64,000 nucleotides of DNA, from positions 64,144,697 to 64,208,696 of the forward strand of contig NC_054741.1 in assembly GCF_018143015.1 (NCBI RefSeq). Reading direction: 5' to 3'. A program made the position numbers and the translations under genes. The stretch is from Lytechinus variegatus (taxonomy: Eukaryota; Echinodermata; Echinoidea; Temnopleuroida; Toxopneustidae). The notes under the pieces were generated by a model. That model did no database searches. It worked only from the letters and a program-made list of their open reading frames with translations, and was not told the DNA's origin. This document shows positions 1-10,732 of the stretch, in pieces (position 1 is the stretch's first letter; each line of letters opens with the position of its first letter).

Positions 1-395
1 CTGCATTCACACCGCCCCGAAACATACCCTTCGGGATATGTTCCTGAAGTCACGAGCATGCGCAGTATGCTCTGATAACCAGGCAAAGCGCGAGATTCAA
101 AATCACTAGCCCAGCAGCCACTCACTGCACCCACGCCCAACGACACGCTGGGCTAAAAGTTCCCGTAAATTTCTTTCACATTGCCAAAATACCTGCGACC
201 TTGGAAAAATCCCCGCGAAAGTTCTCGTAATTTCGCCAAGTACCTACATGTACAATTTAGCAGGTATTTTCTTTCGGGGAAATTACGCGTAGTTTGCTTT
301 CACATTACCAAAATACCTGGTATTTCCTGATCGGGGTAAATTTCCCGATCAGAGATTACCTAGAACTGACGAACTTCGAGGCAGTCTGAAACCAC
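1..395. repeat. Interspersed repeat, probably a non-autonomous element cut by the window edge
   Basis: A block near TTTCACATTGCCAAAATACC occurs at about 174-195 and again, slightly changed, at about 298-320. Short self-complementary runs such as AATACCTGGTATT and TTTCCCGATCAG lie beside it. No reading frame is supported. The left end is outside the window, so the family cannot be fixed. Confidence 0.4.
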
Positions 396-526
396 CTTAT
401 GCTCATCCCATTCCCATTGGATATATTTTTGTGCCCTTTTGAATTTTTCAAACTTGTGCTGTACAGAAATTATGTGCCCAGTGGAAAAATGGCCTTGCCC
501 TGAAAATAATGAAATTCAAAGCCTGT

Positions 527-695
527 GATGATAATGATGACGGTCAATATTATCATTATCATGATCATGTGTATGATGATCTAACTTTGAACAATGATGA
601 TGAATTGATGGTGATGATGATGATGATGATGATAATGATGATGATAATGATGTTATGATGATGATGAGGATAATGATGCTGAATGTTGCTGATGA
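527..695. repeat. Imperfect GAT/ATG trinucleotide microsatellite
   Basis: The stretch is mostly GATGAT with AAT interruptions. It borders the truncated 5' side of the LINE remnant that follows. Confidence 0.85.
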
Positions 696-699
696 TTTT

Positions 700-1304
700 T
701 AGAATCAGAAGGTTTATTGACCAGTCTGCCTGTCACAATGCTGTTCGTTCATTGGTTCTGTCTCGTATTGATTATTGCAATGGGCTCCTTTCTGCGATTC
801 CCTCTAATCAATTAGTCCGTGTTCAACGACTACAAAATTGGGCGGCACGATTAATTCTACAGGTTTCCCGGGATCATCCTTCCCAACCACTCTTTAATTC
901 TCTTCACTGGCTTCCTTTTAAACAGAGAATTACGTTCAAATTACTCGTGATTGTCTACAAAACACTGAATAAACAGGCTCCACAGTATTTAAGTAGCTGC
1001 TTGAATCTGTATAGACCAACCAGAGCTCTTAGATCGGCCAGTGATCACCTTCGTCTCACATATTCATTAACTCGTACATTAGCTGGTGACAGAACTTTTA
1101 CGGTGTCGGCTTCAAAATCCTGGAACAACCTGCCACTAATAATTAGACAGTCTCCATCATTAGCAATCTTCAAAAAGTCATTGAAAACTCATCTCTTTAA
1201 TACTTTGTAGTTTTTAAAATAGTACATCTTATTCATTGTAAGCGCTTTGGGCCTAATGGGAAAAGCGCAGTACAAATGATAAGTAATAATAATAATAATA
1301 ATAA
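700..1304 (+). mobile_element. 5'-truncated LINE, C-terminal end of reverse-transcriptase ORF and 3' tail (CR1/L2-like)
   Basis: One open frame of about 170 residues runs to a stop at 1208-1210. It shows the post-polymerase pattern of CR1/L2-type non-LTR retrotransposons: SRIDYCNGLL, LVRVQRLQNWAARLI, LFNSLHWLPFKQRITFKLL and SKSWNNLPLIIRQSPS. After the stop comes a short 3' UTR with GCGCTTTGGGCC and AAAAGCGCAGTACAAAT, then an AAT microsatellite tail, which is how this LINE group ends. The polymerase core and everything upstream are missing, so the copy is dead on arrival. The intact frame suggests a fairly young insertion. The clade within CR1/L2/Daphne is not certain. Confidence 0.85.
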
Positions 1305-1380
1305 TGATGATGATGATGATGATGGTGACGGTGGTGGTGGTGATGATGGTGATGATGATGATGGTGATGATGATGATGAA
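1304..1380. repeat. GAT/GGT-rich microsatellite at LINE tail
   Basis: Runs of GATGAT, GGTGGT and GATGGT follow the AAT tail of the LINE and probably grew from it. Confidence 0.8.
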
Positions 1381-1382
1381 AT

Positions 1383-2689
1383 AATTGTGACATCAATGGT
1401 TTATGCTAGAACTAAATTCAAGTGAGCACATACTATACCTTGTCCATTATCTGCATTTTCAAGTGAAGCCAGAAGACTTATAACAAAGACCCTTTTCTTT
1501 CTTTGCTCCCTTTGAAAGTCTGGTTTATTCACCAACGAGAATGTGACCTTCAACAAGCTTTCCAATGTGGCCAGAATCTTTAGGTCCTACATGTACAAGG
1601 GATTGAAAGAATTCAAACAGAATGTATAATGATGGCTGTAAAGGATTTAAAATTTGTATGGATGAAATCGTAGGAGTGGGTAGCAACTTCAACATTAGTA
1701 TGGTCCTGTGTAATTTACCAGTTATCAATGACACCTTAGAATTCCTGCGATCCGCTATACATGACAGCAGGCTAGATTAACTCATTCATGATCACAATTT
1801 AAGGTTTAACCCATTCCTTTACAGCTTTTATACAATTACAAAGCAAAATGCAAATAATTCACACTGTCATAATTTATGCACGGGTATTACTAAAATTGTG
1901 ACAATAACTCACCCTACGGGCATGAGGAAACCAACTTGAAAGTGTAGCATTTAAACAGCTACATGTAGATAAACCTTTGAATCGACATGGCAATTATGTA
2001 ATTACAGTGTAATATGGCTATTGCCTCCGATGTACATGTATGAACATAAGATTAAGAGCCTGCACATGCATGTAGGAAATTATGCTGTCTAGAATGTGAT
2101 CAATATCAATATTTTTTTTACACCAGTCCGCCCAAATTATTTCCCTTCAATCATATTGCACTACAACAAATAGAGTTTCCTCATTGTTTGAATTGGGATT
2201 TAGATTCAAAATGTTACAATGCATGGTACAGCGTACATCCACAATATAACACAATTTTTAAATCTAATGGCCAACCACCTAATAAATACACAACTCCTTT
2301 ACTGTTGGGAAGGACTATATGGGCTCTAATTTGGGACTGACGTGATGGAGGTATGACAATATAACAATTTTTATTTAGTCAATACGCCTCATGAATATTC
2401 ACAGGCACACAAAATGTAGGCCTAATGATGTAGAGTAATTTCTGCCACATCAGTAAGCTTGATTGGTGTGGTTCAATCAGTAAGCCAACTGCAGTCCTGA
2501 GTCCTGACTATTGACATAGGTTTAAGTCTCATCTTTAACGATTTTTCAAACTTTTCTCAAATTAAAATTATTTAAAGCAAGAATCTGAAAAAATCAAGTT
2601 GGTACTGAACAGGAGCCCATACAGTCTTCTATTTTGTTTTAGTTTAATTTTATTCTGTAAATTTAGATCTACCTGTACTACAGGGAAAT
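1383..2689. other. Gene-poor stretch, AT-rich, no clear element
   Basis: I see no convincing coding region. On the minus strand a pyrimidine-rich acceptor at 1587-1588 precedes a short open stretch (1525-1586) ending GKLVEGHILVGE and a stop that overlaps AATAAA. It could be a terminal exon, but the support is thin. Confidence 0.5.
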
Positions 2690-3110
2690 ACTTAACAGTC
2701 AGTCCGCAGCCCGTCCGAAAGTGCTCTATTTTATTCAGCGGTATGCATAGCCGTCCGTGGTTATGCATACGTAATGAGCTGTGAAGACGAACTTTCCGAT
2801 CGGTGTTTTTTGCTCTTAGAATCGTTTATTCCTCACAAAATTGGTCTTATTTTATAGATAAGGCTTTGAAATATCTGATCATTTGAATAAAATGCACATT
2901 TGACGTATTTTGAAGACCGATATTTAGCTTAGAAAAAAGGATTTTTTTCAAGAAATATGTGTGAATAAACGGAGCGTATTTTTGCATAGAAATCACACTT
3001 GCGTCAAATTGATATTATAATCAATGTAAAGCGTAGACATTCTTCTTTACGACTAAAAAAAAAATAATGAAATTTCATGATGTAGCAAAGTCAGGAACCA
3101 CAAAAAACCA
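2690..3110 (+). repeat. Interspersed repeat, diverged relative of 5580-6013
   Basis: It starts TTAACAGTCAGTCCGCAG and later holds TTGCGTCAAATTG and ATGTAGCAAAGTCAGGAACC. The latter two recur in the same order at 5584-5680, and the first recurs inverted at about 5996-6013. A TTAA-bounded inverted-repeat transposon would explain this, but full borders were not found. Confidence 0.5.
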
Positions 3111-3539
3111 CGGCAATGTCCATCGCAAAATGATTGGAATTGCAGTACAATTGCCGACGCGTTCTGATTGGTCAACAGCGGCGCACAGACTTACAACATT
3201 TTATATAGCATTAAAAACCCGGAAGTGGTACGAAAGCGATCTGTGGCGACTTGCGTAGGCACTATGTTTGACGTGTGCAGGGACCCTGGTTCGAAACCGA
3301 CCGACGGAGTGTTTTTTTTTTCGTGGGGGGAGGGGGAATATATTTTGGCTTTTTCTTTAAATCATATTCCTCCCCGTTCCTACCCAGCTTTATTCTCTTT
3401 TTTTTTTACTTTCATGTGAATTTCTATTTAGGGCTGCATTATTAAATCATGGAGCTATGAATAAATCTTCTACTTAATCACTTCTGATTTTCAGGTTCTT
3501 GATTACACTTATTTGGGCAGAGGTGGGAAGGGAAGTGAG

Positions 3540-4080
3540 TTAAAGGTCAAGTGCACATCAACAAAAAATTCTTTGAATAGAGAAATTTCCCTTTTTTAAC
3601 ACATAACAGTTATATACACAAGACAATGGTATGCAAATAGAGTTGATTATGTCATTCACATCACATTACTTTCTAATTTTTGGTTGCATTTTATTATATC
3701 AATTTTAGCAAATTTGTTATAAAAACTCTTCGAGTCACAATAGATTACATTCATGGAAACTACAAATGTTAATGGAGGAATTAAAATCTCTCAAAATTTG
3801 TCAAAGAAAATGAGAAAATCAAAATAAAACATACATGTCATGAACAGGTATCAAACAAAAAAATACACAAGAAATTAGAGTGTGTGTGACATAATCAGTT
3901 CTGTAATTTGCACCTTGACCAAGATGAGCATATAATTGTTTAATGAAATTAGGCAAATTTCTAAATGTCAAAATTATAATTTTTTAAATTTTGAATCATA
4001 ATGTTTATTAAATTTTCTGCAATACTTTATCTTTCTTTAAATTCAAATTACTTTTTTGTTGGGGTGGACCTCTCCTTTAC
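3540..4080. mobile_element. TTAA-bounded foldback element, diverged copy
   Basis: The left end TTAAAGGTCAAGTGCACATC is the imperfect inverse of the right end GGGTGGACCTCTCCTTTAC. The arms extend inward through ACAAAAAATTCTTTGAAT and its counterpart. No transposase frame is present. The right TTAA has decayed to TTAC. It belongs with the elements at 9999, 33131, 43411 and 61564. Confidence 0.7.
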
Positions 4081-5379
4081 ATGGAATGTAGGGAATGCAC
4101 ATTAATATTTATCCACGAACAAAATTGTCTTAAAGTGTGCAAATCAGTAATTGGACACATGTTCACTTTCCTTTCATCCAGGCCACTCCCTCACATCCAC
4201 CAGGTTTACAGTCTTACAACAAAAATGATGAATTAATCATAATAACATCACACCATAGCTCCATGATCACACAACATTCACACAGTGCTTCGCAACAAAT
4301 ATTTCCCTTCTGTTCACTTCACACATGCAATAATTACTGTGGAAAACAAAAACAAAGCGTAACCACATTCGAATACCGTTTAAAAGGACAAATATATTAT
4401 AACTTTTGAGAAAAAAATTGTGAACATACATAAACACTTAACCTTCAGCACATTGGATAACATTAACAGAGTTGCTTGAGAACAAAATATAATTATGGGG
4501 CATTGCAAGAAACTTATGTTCAATTGCAAATCAACTACATGTTTGTGTTTAAGCAAAGGACTTACCCTTGATTTTGGAATGTGTGAATGAGTAGAAAGTT
4601 TCTTGCAATGCACCATTAGTAACATTAAAACTGTTCTTTGGTTTTAAATTGTGTATTCTTATTTTTGTCAAGCTGTATTCCTGTCAAAGTCAGTATTCTT
4701 AGTCCTCTCCAAAACTGTGCTCGAATTTTCTTGTTTCCAATATCGATAAAGATCAATTTTCTGTTGTATCATTATCACTTCAAAATTTGCAAACGAAAAA
4801 TGGCTTTGTCCAAATCAGTCCGACCAGTACATGATGGATCATCTCCCAGAATGAAGTAGCGAGCAGGGACCAGAGTCAGCAAGTGTGCAGATCTGAGTGT
4901 AGAAGAGACAAAAAAAAGAGATAGTCTAAATTACTAAATAATCATTCAAAGTACATGTATGATACAAAGAGAGACTATTTACACGTAGTACTGTACTGTC
5001 TGCGCTGCGACAGCCACATTTTTTTTATTTGAACAAAATGGTTTATACTACTGAGTACGGTAGTACCAAACTTTTTAGTTGACTTTAAATTGTTTATTTT
5101 CTATAGAGTAGACTGTCTAAAATAATCATCATTTCATTCTTAACCGCAGCCTGTGGCAAAAATCATCATGGGACTCAACTTCGACTAGGCCTAATTATTA
5201 AGAAAAAGGTTAACTTTTTTAAACATAGGCCTAAATCAAGAAATATCTCAATCTATAAAAACTTGATGGAATTCGGAAACCTGATAATCATTAAATAAAT
5301 TTTAGAAGACATCTACTTATTGAGCTTCGTTTATATTAAGTCTTAATTACAAATAAAAACAGGTCCACCGTCCACAGTC
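4081..5379. other. AT-rich stretch with possible minus-strand exons
   Basis: No feature is certain. Three minus-strand segments have splice-like borders: one beginning after an acceptor at about 4886 (open through SAHLLTLVPARYF), one ending at 4567 before GTAAGT, and a short one at 4451-4482 flanked by AG and GT. They could be later exons of the minus-strand gene whose first exon is at 13433-13621, or chance. Confidence 0.35.
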
Positions 5380-5579
5380 ACATAAATAATGCGAGCCATC
5401 TGTCATCATTACAGAAGTTTCAACGTATGGGACCAAAGACGAAATCCTACCAACCCGCGACGAACGCAATTTTAGCATTATTTCGCGCCATCGTAGAGTG
5501 AACGCGAAGGTTACTTCCGGGTAAAACGTAAATTTCTTGATTTTTAGGGTATCATTTTCTCTAAAATAAAAATATAAGG

Positions 5580-6013
5580 TGAGTTTGCGTCAAATTGGTT
5601 CTGACATATTTTGAACAGTGACTTTTCTTCTTTATAAAAAACCCCCATCGAAACAATTTGGTTATGTAGCAAAGTCAGGAACCAAAAGTGAAATTCCGAC
5701 TACAAAATCGTAGTTAAAATATTACTAAAATAAGCATCAATTAAACAGGTAAAAATGGTAGGTTGAAAATGTCGAAATATGAAAAATTATATATCAAAAT
5801 GTAGATGAAGGCCTTGAGAATAACTTACCACAATTCGTTTTGACGTAAACTGAAGTTAGCGACCAGTACAGAGCTAAAACTTCAGCCCCTCCAAATCACT
5901 GGGAAAATCAAGCCAAATTGATCGCACGTTTTCCTTCGGAGACCGCTAGAGGGCCGCTGAATAAATCTTCGTGAATATGCTCATTATCGCGCGAGCTGCG
6001 GTCTGACTGTTAA
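5580..6013. repeat. Interspersed repeat, relative of 2690-3110
   Basis: It shares TTTGCGTCAAATTG and ATGTAGCAAAGTCAGGAACC with the copy at 2690-3110 and ends GGTCTGACTGTTAA, the inverse of that copy's start. A TTAA terminus fits a piggyBac- or Kolobok-type target site. No protein is encoded. Confidence 0.45.
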
Positions 6014-6068
6014 TACAAGAACCTAGCCTATGCCTAGGCTGGAATAACAAGTTGACCTTATTAGGGCT

Positions 6069-6565
6069 AGACCAAAAGCTTCAGTCTCTGTATTTGGTTG
6101 TTCCGCTGAACTGCGTTGGCTTCTCGTACCAATAGATAGACTGAAGTCAATGGAGGCCCGTACACAAAGCCAACGTATTAGCAGTATTGTTATTTCTCAC
6201 ATTTGGCGGAAACCTGATTTTTGATTGTTTTTGTACATAAAATATCACATTTACAAAAAAGAAATTACATACAACTTGACAAGGAAATGCATTGTATATA
6301 TATTTCATACTTTAGACCTCAGTTACTGCTAATTCCCTTCAAATGATGATCAAAACATAGTCATCCTTGATCCTTTCATTGGTCATCATAAACTGCCATC
6401 TTGAATGACATCATCATCCTTACAGACGTCTTTACCAGTCGCCATACATGTATATTGCGATTTGGGCCACTACGTTGTGCTTCTCTTTATATTGCTAATT
6501 GTGCATGCGTTCGGAACTTGTCACTCGCATATCGAAAATTCTGATTGGAAAGCCTTGATAAAAGC
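6069..6565 (+). repeat. Interspersed repeat copy A, inverse partner at 24205-24716
   Basis: It begins AGACCAAAAGCTTCAGTCTC and ends AAAGCCTTGATAAAAGC. The reverse complement of 24205-24716 follows it along its whole length with scattered changes, including the blocks GTTGTTCCGCTGAACTGCG, TTAGACCTCAGTTAC and TGCGTTCGGAACTTGTC. Homology stops abruptly on both sides. No coding frame is shared, so it is probably a dispersed repeat. Confidence 0.75.
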
Positions 6566-6689
6566 TTAACTAAACAAACGTTTTCATCATGGGGATTGAA
6601 TATAATTCATGACAAAACCCATCCCATATTTCTCATGACATAACCTGCCCCATGCTATTCTCACGTTCAAATAGAGAGGAACATTTCAT

Positions 6690-6850
6690 GATCACTCTGA
6701 ATCCTCGCTCCACAAAAGGAGCACAGATATCTAGGCGTATTATTTGATAAGAGATTGACATGGAACTTGGAAGCCACATATCGATATCATCGTTCAGAGA
6801 TGCAACAAAAAAATGTAAGGCTTACAGCCCTTTTGTAACAGCGCGCAGAA
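6690..6850 (+). mobile_element. LINE fragment, left part, interrupted by another element
   Basis: The open stretch from about 6719 reads EHRYLGVLFDKRLTWNLEA, the familiar YLGV-DxxLTW segment after the reverse-transcriptase palm in I/Jockey-type LINEs. The frame decays soon after. Its continuation lies at 7469-7737, beyond a 580-bp insertion. Confidence 0.65.
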
Positions 6851-6887
6851 CCCTCCAGGTATATACTGTAGAACTAGCACATCAATG

Positions 6888-7468
6888 ATGTGGAGCTCAT
6901 CTGGCATCTCGCAACAAAATTTTAATTTCAGCCCAGTTGACACTGTAGTGAATTATATTGGTGACATAAATTGAGGATATAGAGTTGAAATTGATGAAAA
7001 ACTGACATAGAAGCATTTTTTGTGATCTATGAATAAATTTCATGTAAATTAAGCATAAATAACTTTCTAGTCAACATTTCTTAACTCTGTATAGAACCTT
7101 GGCGAACCTCATGTAGTTGTAGTTGGAATTGTTCTAGTCAAAATTTCACAATTCTGTGTAAAAGTTTCGTGGACCTCATGAAGCTCTACCAGATGGAAGC
7201 AAAAAATTCAAAATCGGTCAACAAATAAAGAAGCATTTTTTGGTGAATTTTGAAAAATGCGCATAAATTAGCATATTTATTGAATTTCAAAATTCTGTGG
7301 AGAAGTTTTGAATCCCCCACCTAGTGCTATCAAATAAAGCAAACAGAATTGAAATCGGACTTGAAATGGCGAAGAAGTAGCATTTTGAAATTGTGGACGG
7401 ACGACAGACGACGGACGCCACGCCACGGCATAAGCTCATCTTGCCCTTCAGGCCTGATGAGCTAACAA
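6888..7468. mobile_element. Short inverted-repeat element inserted in a LINE
   Basis: The left end AGCTCATCTGGCA and right end GCCTGATGAGCT are imperfect inverted repeats. Inside are near-repeats around AATTCTGTGTAAAAGTTTCG and AATTCTGTGGAGAAGTTTTG, and a CGGACGACAGACGACGGACG stretch near the right end. There is no transposase. It separates two parts of one LINE, so it is younger than that LINE. Confidence 0.6.
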
Positions 7469-7737
7469 TCATACGGTCACTGATGGATTACGCTTGCGAA
7501 GCTTATGACTCCGCAACAACAAATGTAAAAATATACTGAACTTGATCCAATATCAGTCCAGGCTGCTAATCTGTGCTGGACCAAGAAAAGGAACTTCTCT
7601 CCAATTACAGGTGGAGCTGGGGAGATACCTTTAGACTTGGGAAATGCTAAGTGTGATTTTGAAAAACGCATTGAAAGTATCCTAAACCACCCTTTGATTG
7701 AGGACTTAAAAGATTGTTGGCAATTTGAAGTACGGTA
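7469..7737 (+). mobile_element. LINE fragment, right part
   Basis: It resumes with TIIRSLMDYACEAYDSA, then ELDPIQ, then GEIPLDLG, the order expected in I/Jockey-type LINE C-termini (xDYGCxAY, LDxxQ, PLxxR). Frame changes have broken it. It continues the fragment at 6690-6850; some sequence between the two is missing. Confidence 0.65.
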
Positions 7738-8073
7738 AATCAAAATACTCGGGAACCTTTCGGTCAAAGAGTTTTAGTATTACCACCAATTTTATCTGGG
7801 TATTGTAACATCAATGGCAATGAAGTTGTAGAGGCCACAGAAAGTACTTTTAATACTCCCTACAATCGACATCCACAAAAAACTAAACAAAAAAGAATCA
7901 AATAGTATAATCAAATTTTGATACATGCAAACATGGCAAAATACACTGTAGATGAGAGGAAACACTATCCCCCTTAAAAAGAATCAAAACATCTATAGCA
8001 TTAACTTTTAAATGTTCTTTGAACCACAAGAATAGTGAAGTAATTTTGCATGTCTAAGAATGGATAATACAGG
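7738..8073. other. No feature seen
   Basis: AT-rich sequence without credible frames, inverted repeats or RNA genes. Confidence 0.5.
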
Positions 8074-8081
8074 ATTAAACC

Positions 8082-8320
8082 CAGTGGCATACCTAAAATT
8101 TTCCACAGGGGGGGGGGGAATTTGTCCGCCAAAAAAAAGGTCTTCAACCACAAATGTAGGATTTCGTACAAGAAAAAAAATTGACAAGCAAAAAAAAAAA
8201 AAAGAGGTATTCAAGTTTCAAGCTCGTCAGGAGGTGGGGGGGGGGCAGGGATACGTCCCTTGCATGGGTTGTTACTCGTCAGGGGGGGGGAAGACTGCCC
8301 CCCCCTTAGGTATGCTAGTG
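8082..8320. mobile_element. Non-autonomous hAT-like element with 8-bp target duplication
   Basis: The ends CAGTGGCATACCTAA and TTAGGTATGCTAGTG are inverted repeats. ATTAAACC stands immediately outside on both sides (8074-8081 and 8321-8328), an exact 8-bp target-site duplication. The core is G-rich with runs of nine G. No transposase is present. Confidence 0.88.
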
Positions 8321-8328
8321 ATTAAACC

Positions 8329-8712
8329 AAAACCTATTTCTCTATTCAAAATACATCCATCTAGATTATGTGAAGTTTGTGAAGTGCCTGAAATAAAAAG
8401 GCATTTCCTAAATGAACGCTCAAATATATCATAGAAAGAACAATGCTACTAGTTGATACAGACTGCCAAGAGGCAGCAGATATCGAATGATGTATTAGCT
8501 TCATCAGAAATCTCACACCAGAGAACATGTGTGTCTTTCTAAGGACACATAGACTCTCTTATTTTTAAGTTCTTTCTGCATAACAGATTACAAGATATGC
8601 GCATAACAGACAGTAAACAAATGTATAAAATAGTGTATTTGTATATGTTTTGTGTTGTTTTTGTCTTTTAATTTTGGTTTGTTTAGTTTTTTCCTCTCTC
8701 GAAATTTTCTTG
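8329..8712. other. No feature seen
   Basis: AT-rich flank between two transposons; no gene or repeat structure recognised. Confidence 0.5.
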
Positions 8713-9704
8713 TACAGTGCGTATCAAAAAAAAGTTGACACTTTGAAAAAGCCCTGGGAATTCAAAAATATACATCATGTGGGTAATTTTTTCACATACA
8801 TATAATCTTGGGTTTGGGTCTCATCTATCCAATGAAAGTAAAAGTTTTCACAGAATGTTACACTTGAGTGAGCACTGTCCATTTTTGTAAAGCTCGCAGA
8901 AATCTGTTTGCGCAGAAATACTTGTTTTCATGCTGTGTCAAGGGGAAAGGGCGAAATCAAACTTACCCTGCGAAAAATTTCTCATACAGTGATACACTTC
9001 CCCTTGCACATTTAGTCAATTGAAATAAAACGGATACATTCAAGCATTTTGTAATAATTTTGCCACCCAACTTAAAAGTTCAACACTTAGAAAGCACAAA
9101 CTTTACCGTTTGTGCCAGCTGGATCCGAGGACATATTATGAATCTGAACATCTCCAGCATTTTTCACTAAGTTTTTATCATCTAAAGTGGGTTTACATTT
9201 CATTTTCATTTAATACTTGTTTCTCCACACTTTCCCAAGCTTGACAATGATTAATGAAATGAAAATCAGGCTTTAGCCATTTCATGTAAATCACAACTCA
9301 GTGTAAAGCAAATATCGTCACGATGGCCTCGGTGTGTGGGGGAGTGGGGTGGGGTGCAATGCAATGCACTCTTCAAAGTGTTTTGGGCAAGGAAACTGGT
9401 TAAGAAAGGTAAAAGATATCTTCAAATCAATTTTACTAGCTAAATTCTGCATGTTCTGCATGATTAAGGTCTATTTTTATTCGCATAACTATTTGAAAGT
9501 TCTGCGCAAATCATTTTTCACAAACTTTTCAAAATTAAGCGGTGCTCACTCAAGCGGAAATATTTTTCGACAGTTATATCGTCATTTGCTTAAATGGATT
9601 TGTACCAATGTTAAAATGTACACGTAAATATCTTCAGGATATTACAAATGTATAATTTTACAGGATTTTTTCTAAGTGTAAACTTTTTTTTGATACGCAC
9701 TGTA
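8713..9704. mobile_element. Tc1/mariner-like non-autonomous element
   Basis: The left end TACAGTGCGTATCAAAAAAA and right end TTTTTTTGATACGCACTGTA match for about 30 bp, with TA at both borders as in Tc1/mariner insertion. The 990-bp interior holds a second inner pairing of G-rich and AT-rich blocks but no DDE transposase frame. The open stretch at 9334-9627 shows no transposase motif. Confidence 0.85.
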
Positions 9705-9998
9705 TTTTGGCTACTATATTTTGAAATTCCCATTATTAGACTACATTGTATGTACACAGGGGTCACGCATCTATTTCTCGATAGAATATTCCAAATAGGC
9801 TAACCATGTTAAACATATAACACTAAAGAATAACATTTTAAGACTGCATGTAATTGCACCTTGGCTTGCACAAGCCCAGAAAGTTTGCATTAATTAAAAT
9901 TACCCTCCCTCAATTCTCTGTAAGGACTGCCTCCTTCCTATCTTTAACACGCCCATTTTTAAGATATTACCAATCAAAATGTGCTTTATATTGGCAAT

Positions 9999-10606
9999 TT
10001 AAAGGACAAGTCCACCCAAACAAAAACTTGATTTGAATAAAAAGAGAAAAAATCAACAAGCATAACACTGAAAATTTCATCAAAATCGGATGTAAAATAA
10101 GAAAGTTATGGCATTTTAAAGTTTCGCTTATTTTCAACAAAATAGTTATATGAACGAGCCAGTTACATCCAAATGAGGGAACTGATGACATCACTCACTC
10201 ACTATTTCTTTTGTATTTTATTATATGAAATATTTTTATTTTCTTGTTATTGTCATGTGAAATGAAGTTTCATTCCTCCCTGAACACGTGGAATTCCATT
10301 ATGAATTTGAACATTTTGTGCTTCAGGCAAGGAGGTCCTAATCGTCAAATTCGTAAAAATTGAAATATTGTATAATTCAAACAATAAAAAACAAAAGAAA
10401 TAGTGAGTGAGTGACATCATCGACTCTCTCATTTGGATGTAACTGGCTCGTTCATATAACTATTTTGTTGAAAATAAGCAAAAATTTGAAATGTCATAAC
10501 TTTCTTATTTAACATCCGATTTTGATGAAATTGTCAGCATTGTGCTTGTCTGATTTTTCTCTATTGATTCAAATCAACATTTTTCTGAGGTGGACTTGAC
10601 CTTTAA
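9999..10606. mobile_element. TTAA-bounded long foldback element
   Basis: TTAA flanks both ends. AGGACAAGTCCACC at the left pairs with GGTGGACTTGACCT at the right, and the two halves are inverse copies for more than 200 bp each, including GAACGAGCCAGTTACATCC and GGATGTAACTGGCTCGTTC. The block ATAAGAAAGTTATGGCATTT lies in each arm. There is no coding capacity. TTAA borders suggest piggyBac- or Kolobok-type mobilisation in trans. Confidence 0.88.
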
Positions 10607-10732
10607 CCAATAGAAGCGTTCCTTATTTGTGAAGAGATTATCATGGGTGCTGCGCGTACACTGTTTCTGGCGCATTGCGCGAAATAGGCATTTTATACAC
10701 AATGACTGATTATTATTTCGAGACACGTGCAC

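Noticed and set aside
3228-3312. Possible second tRNA-derived SINE (GGTTCGAAACC B-box match)
   Set aside because: No convincing A box at the right distance and the arms do not pair.
9334-9627. 97-residue frame inside the mariner-like element as a transposase
   Set aside because: No DDE/D motif or helix-turn-helix pattern; too short.
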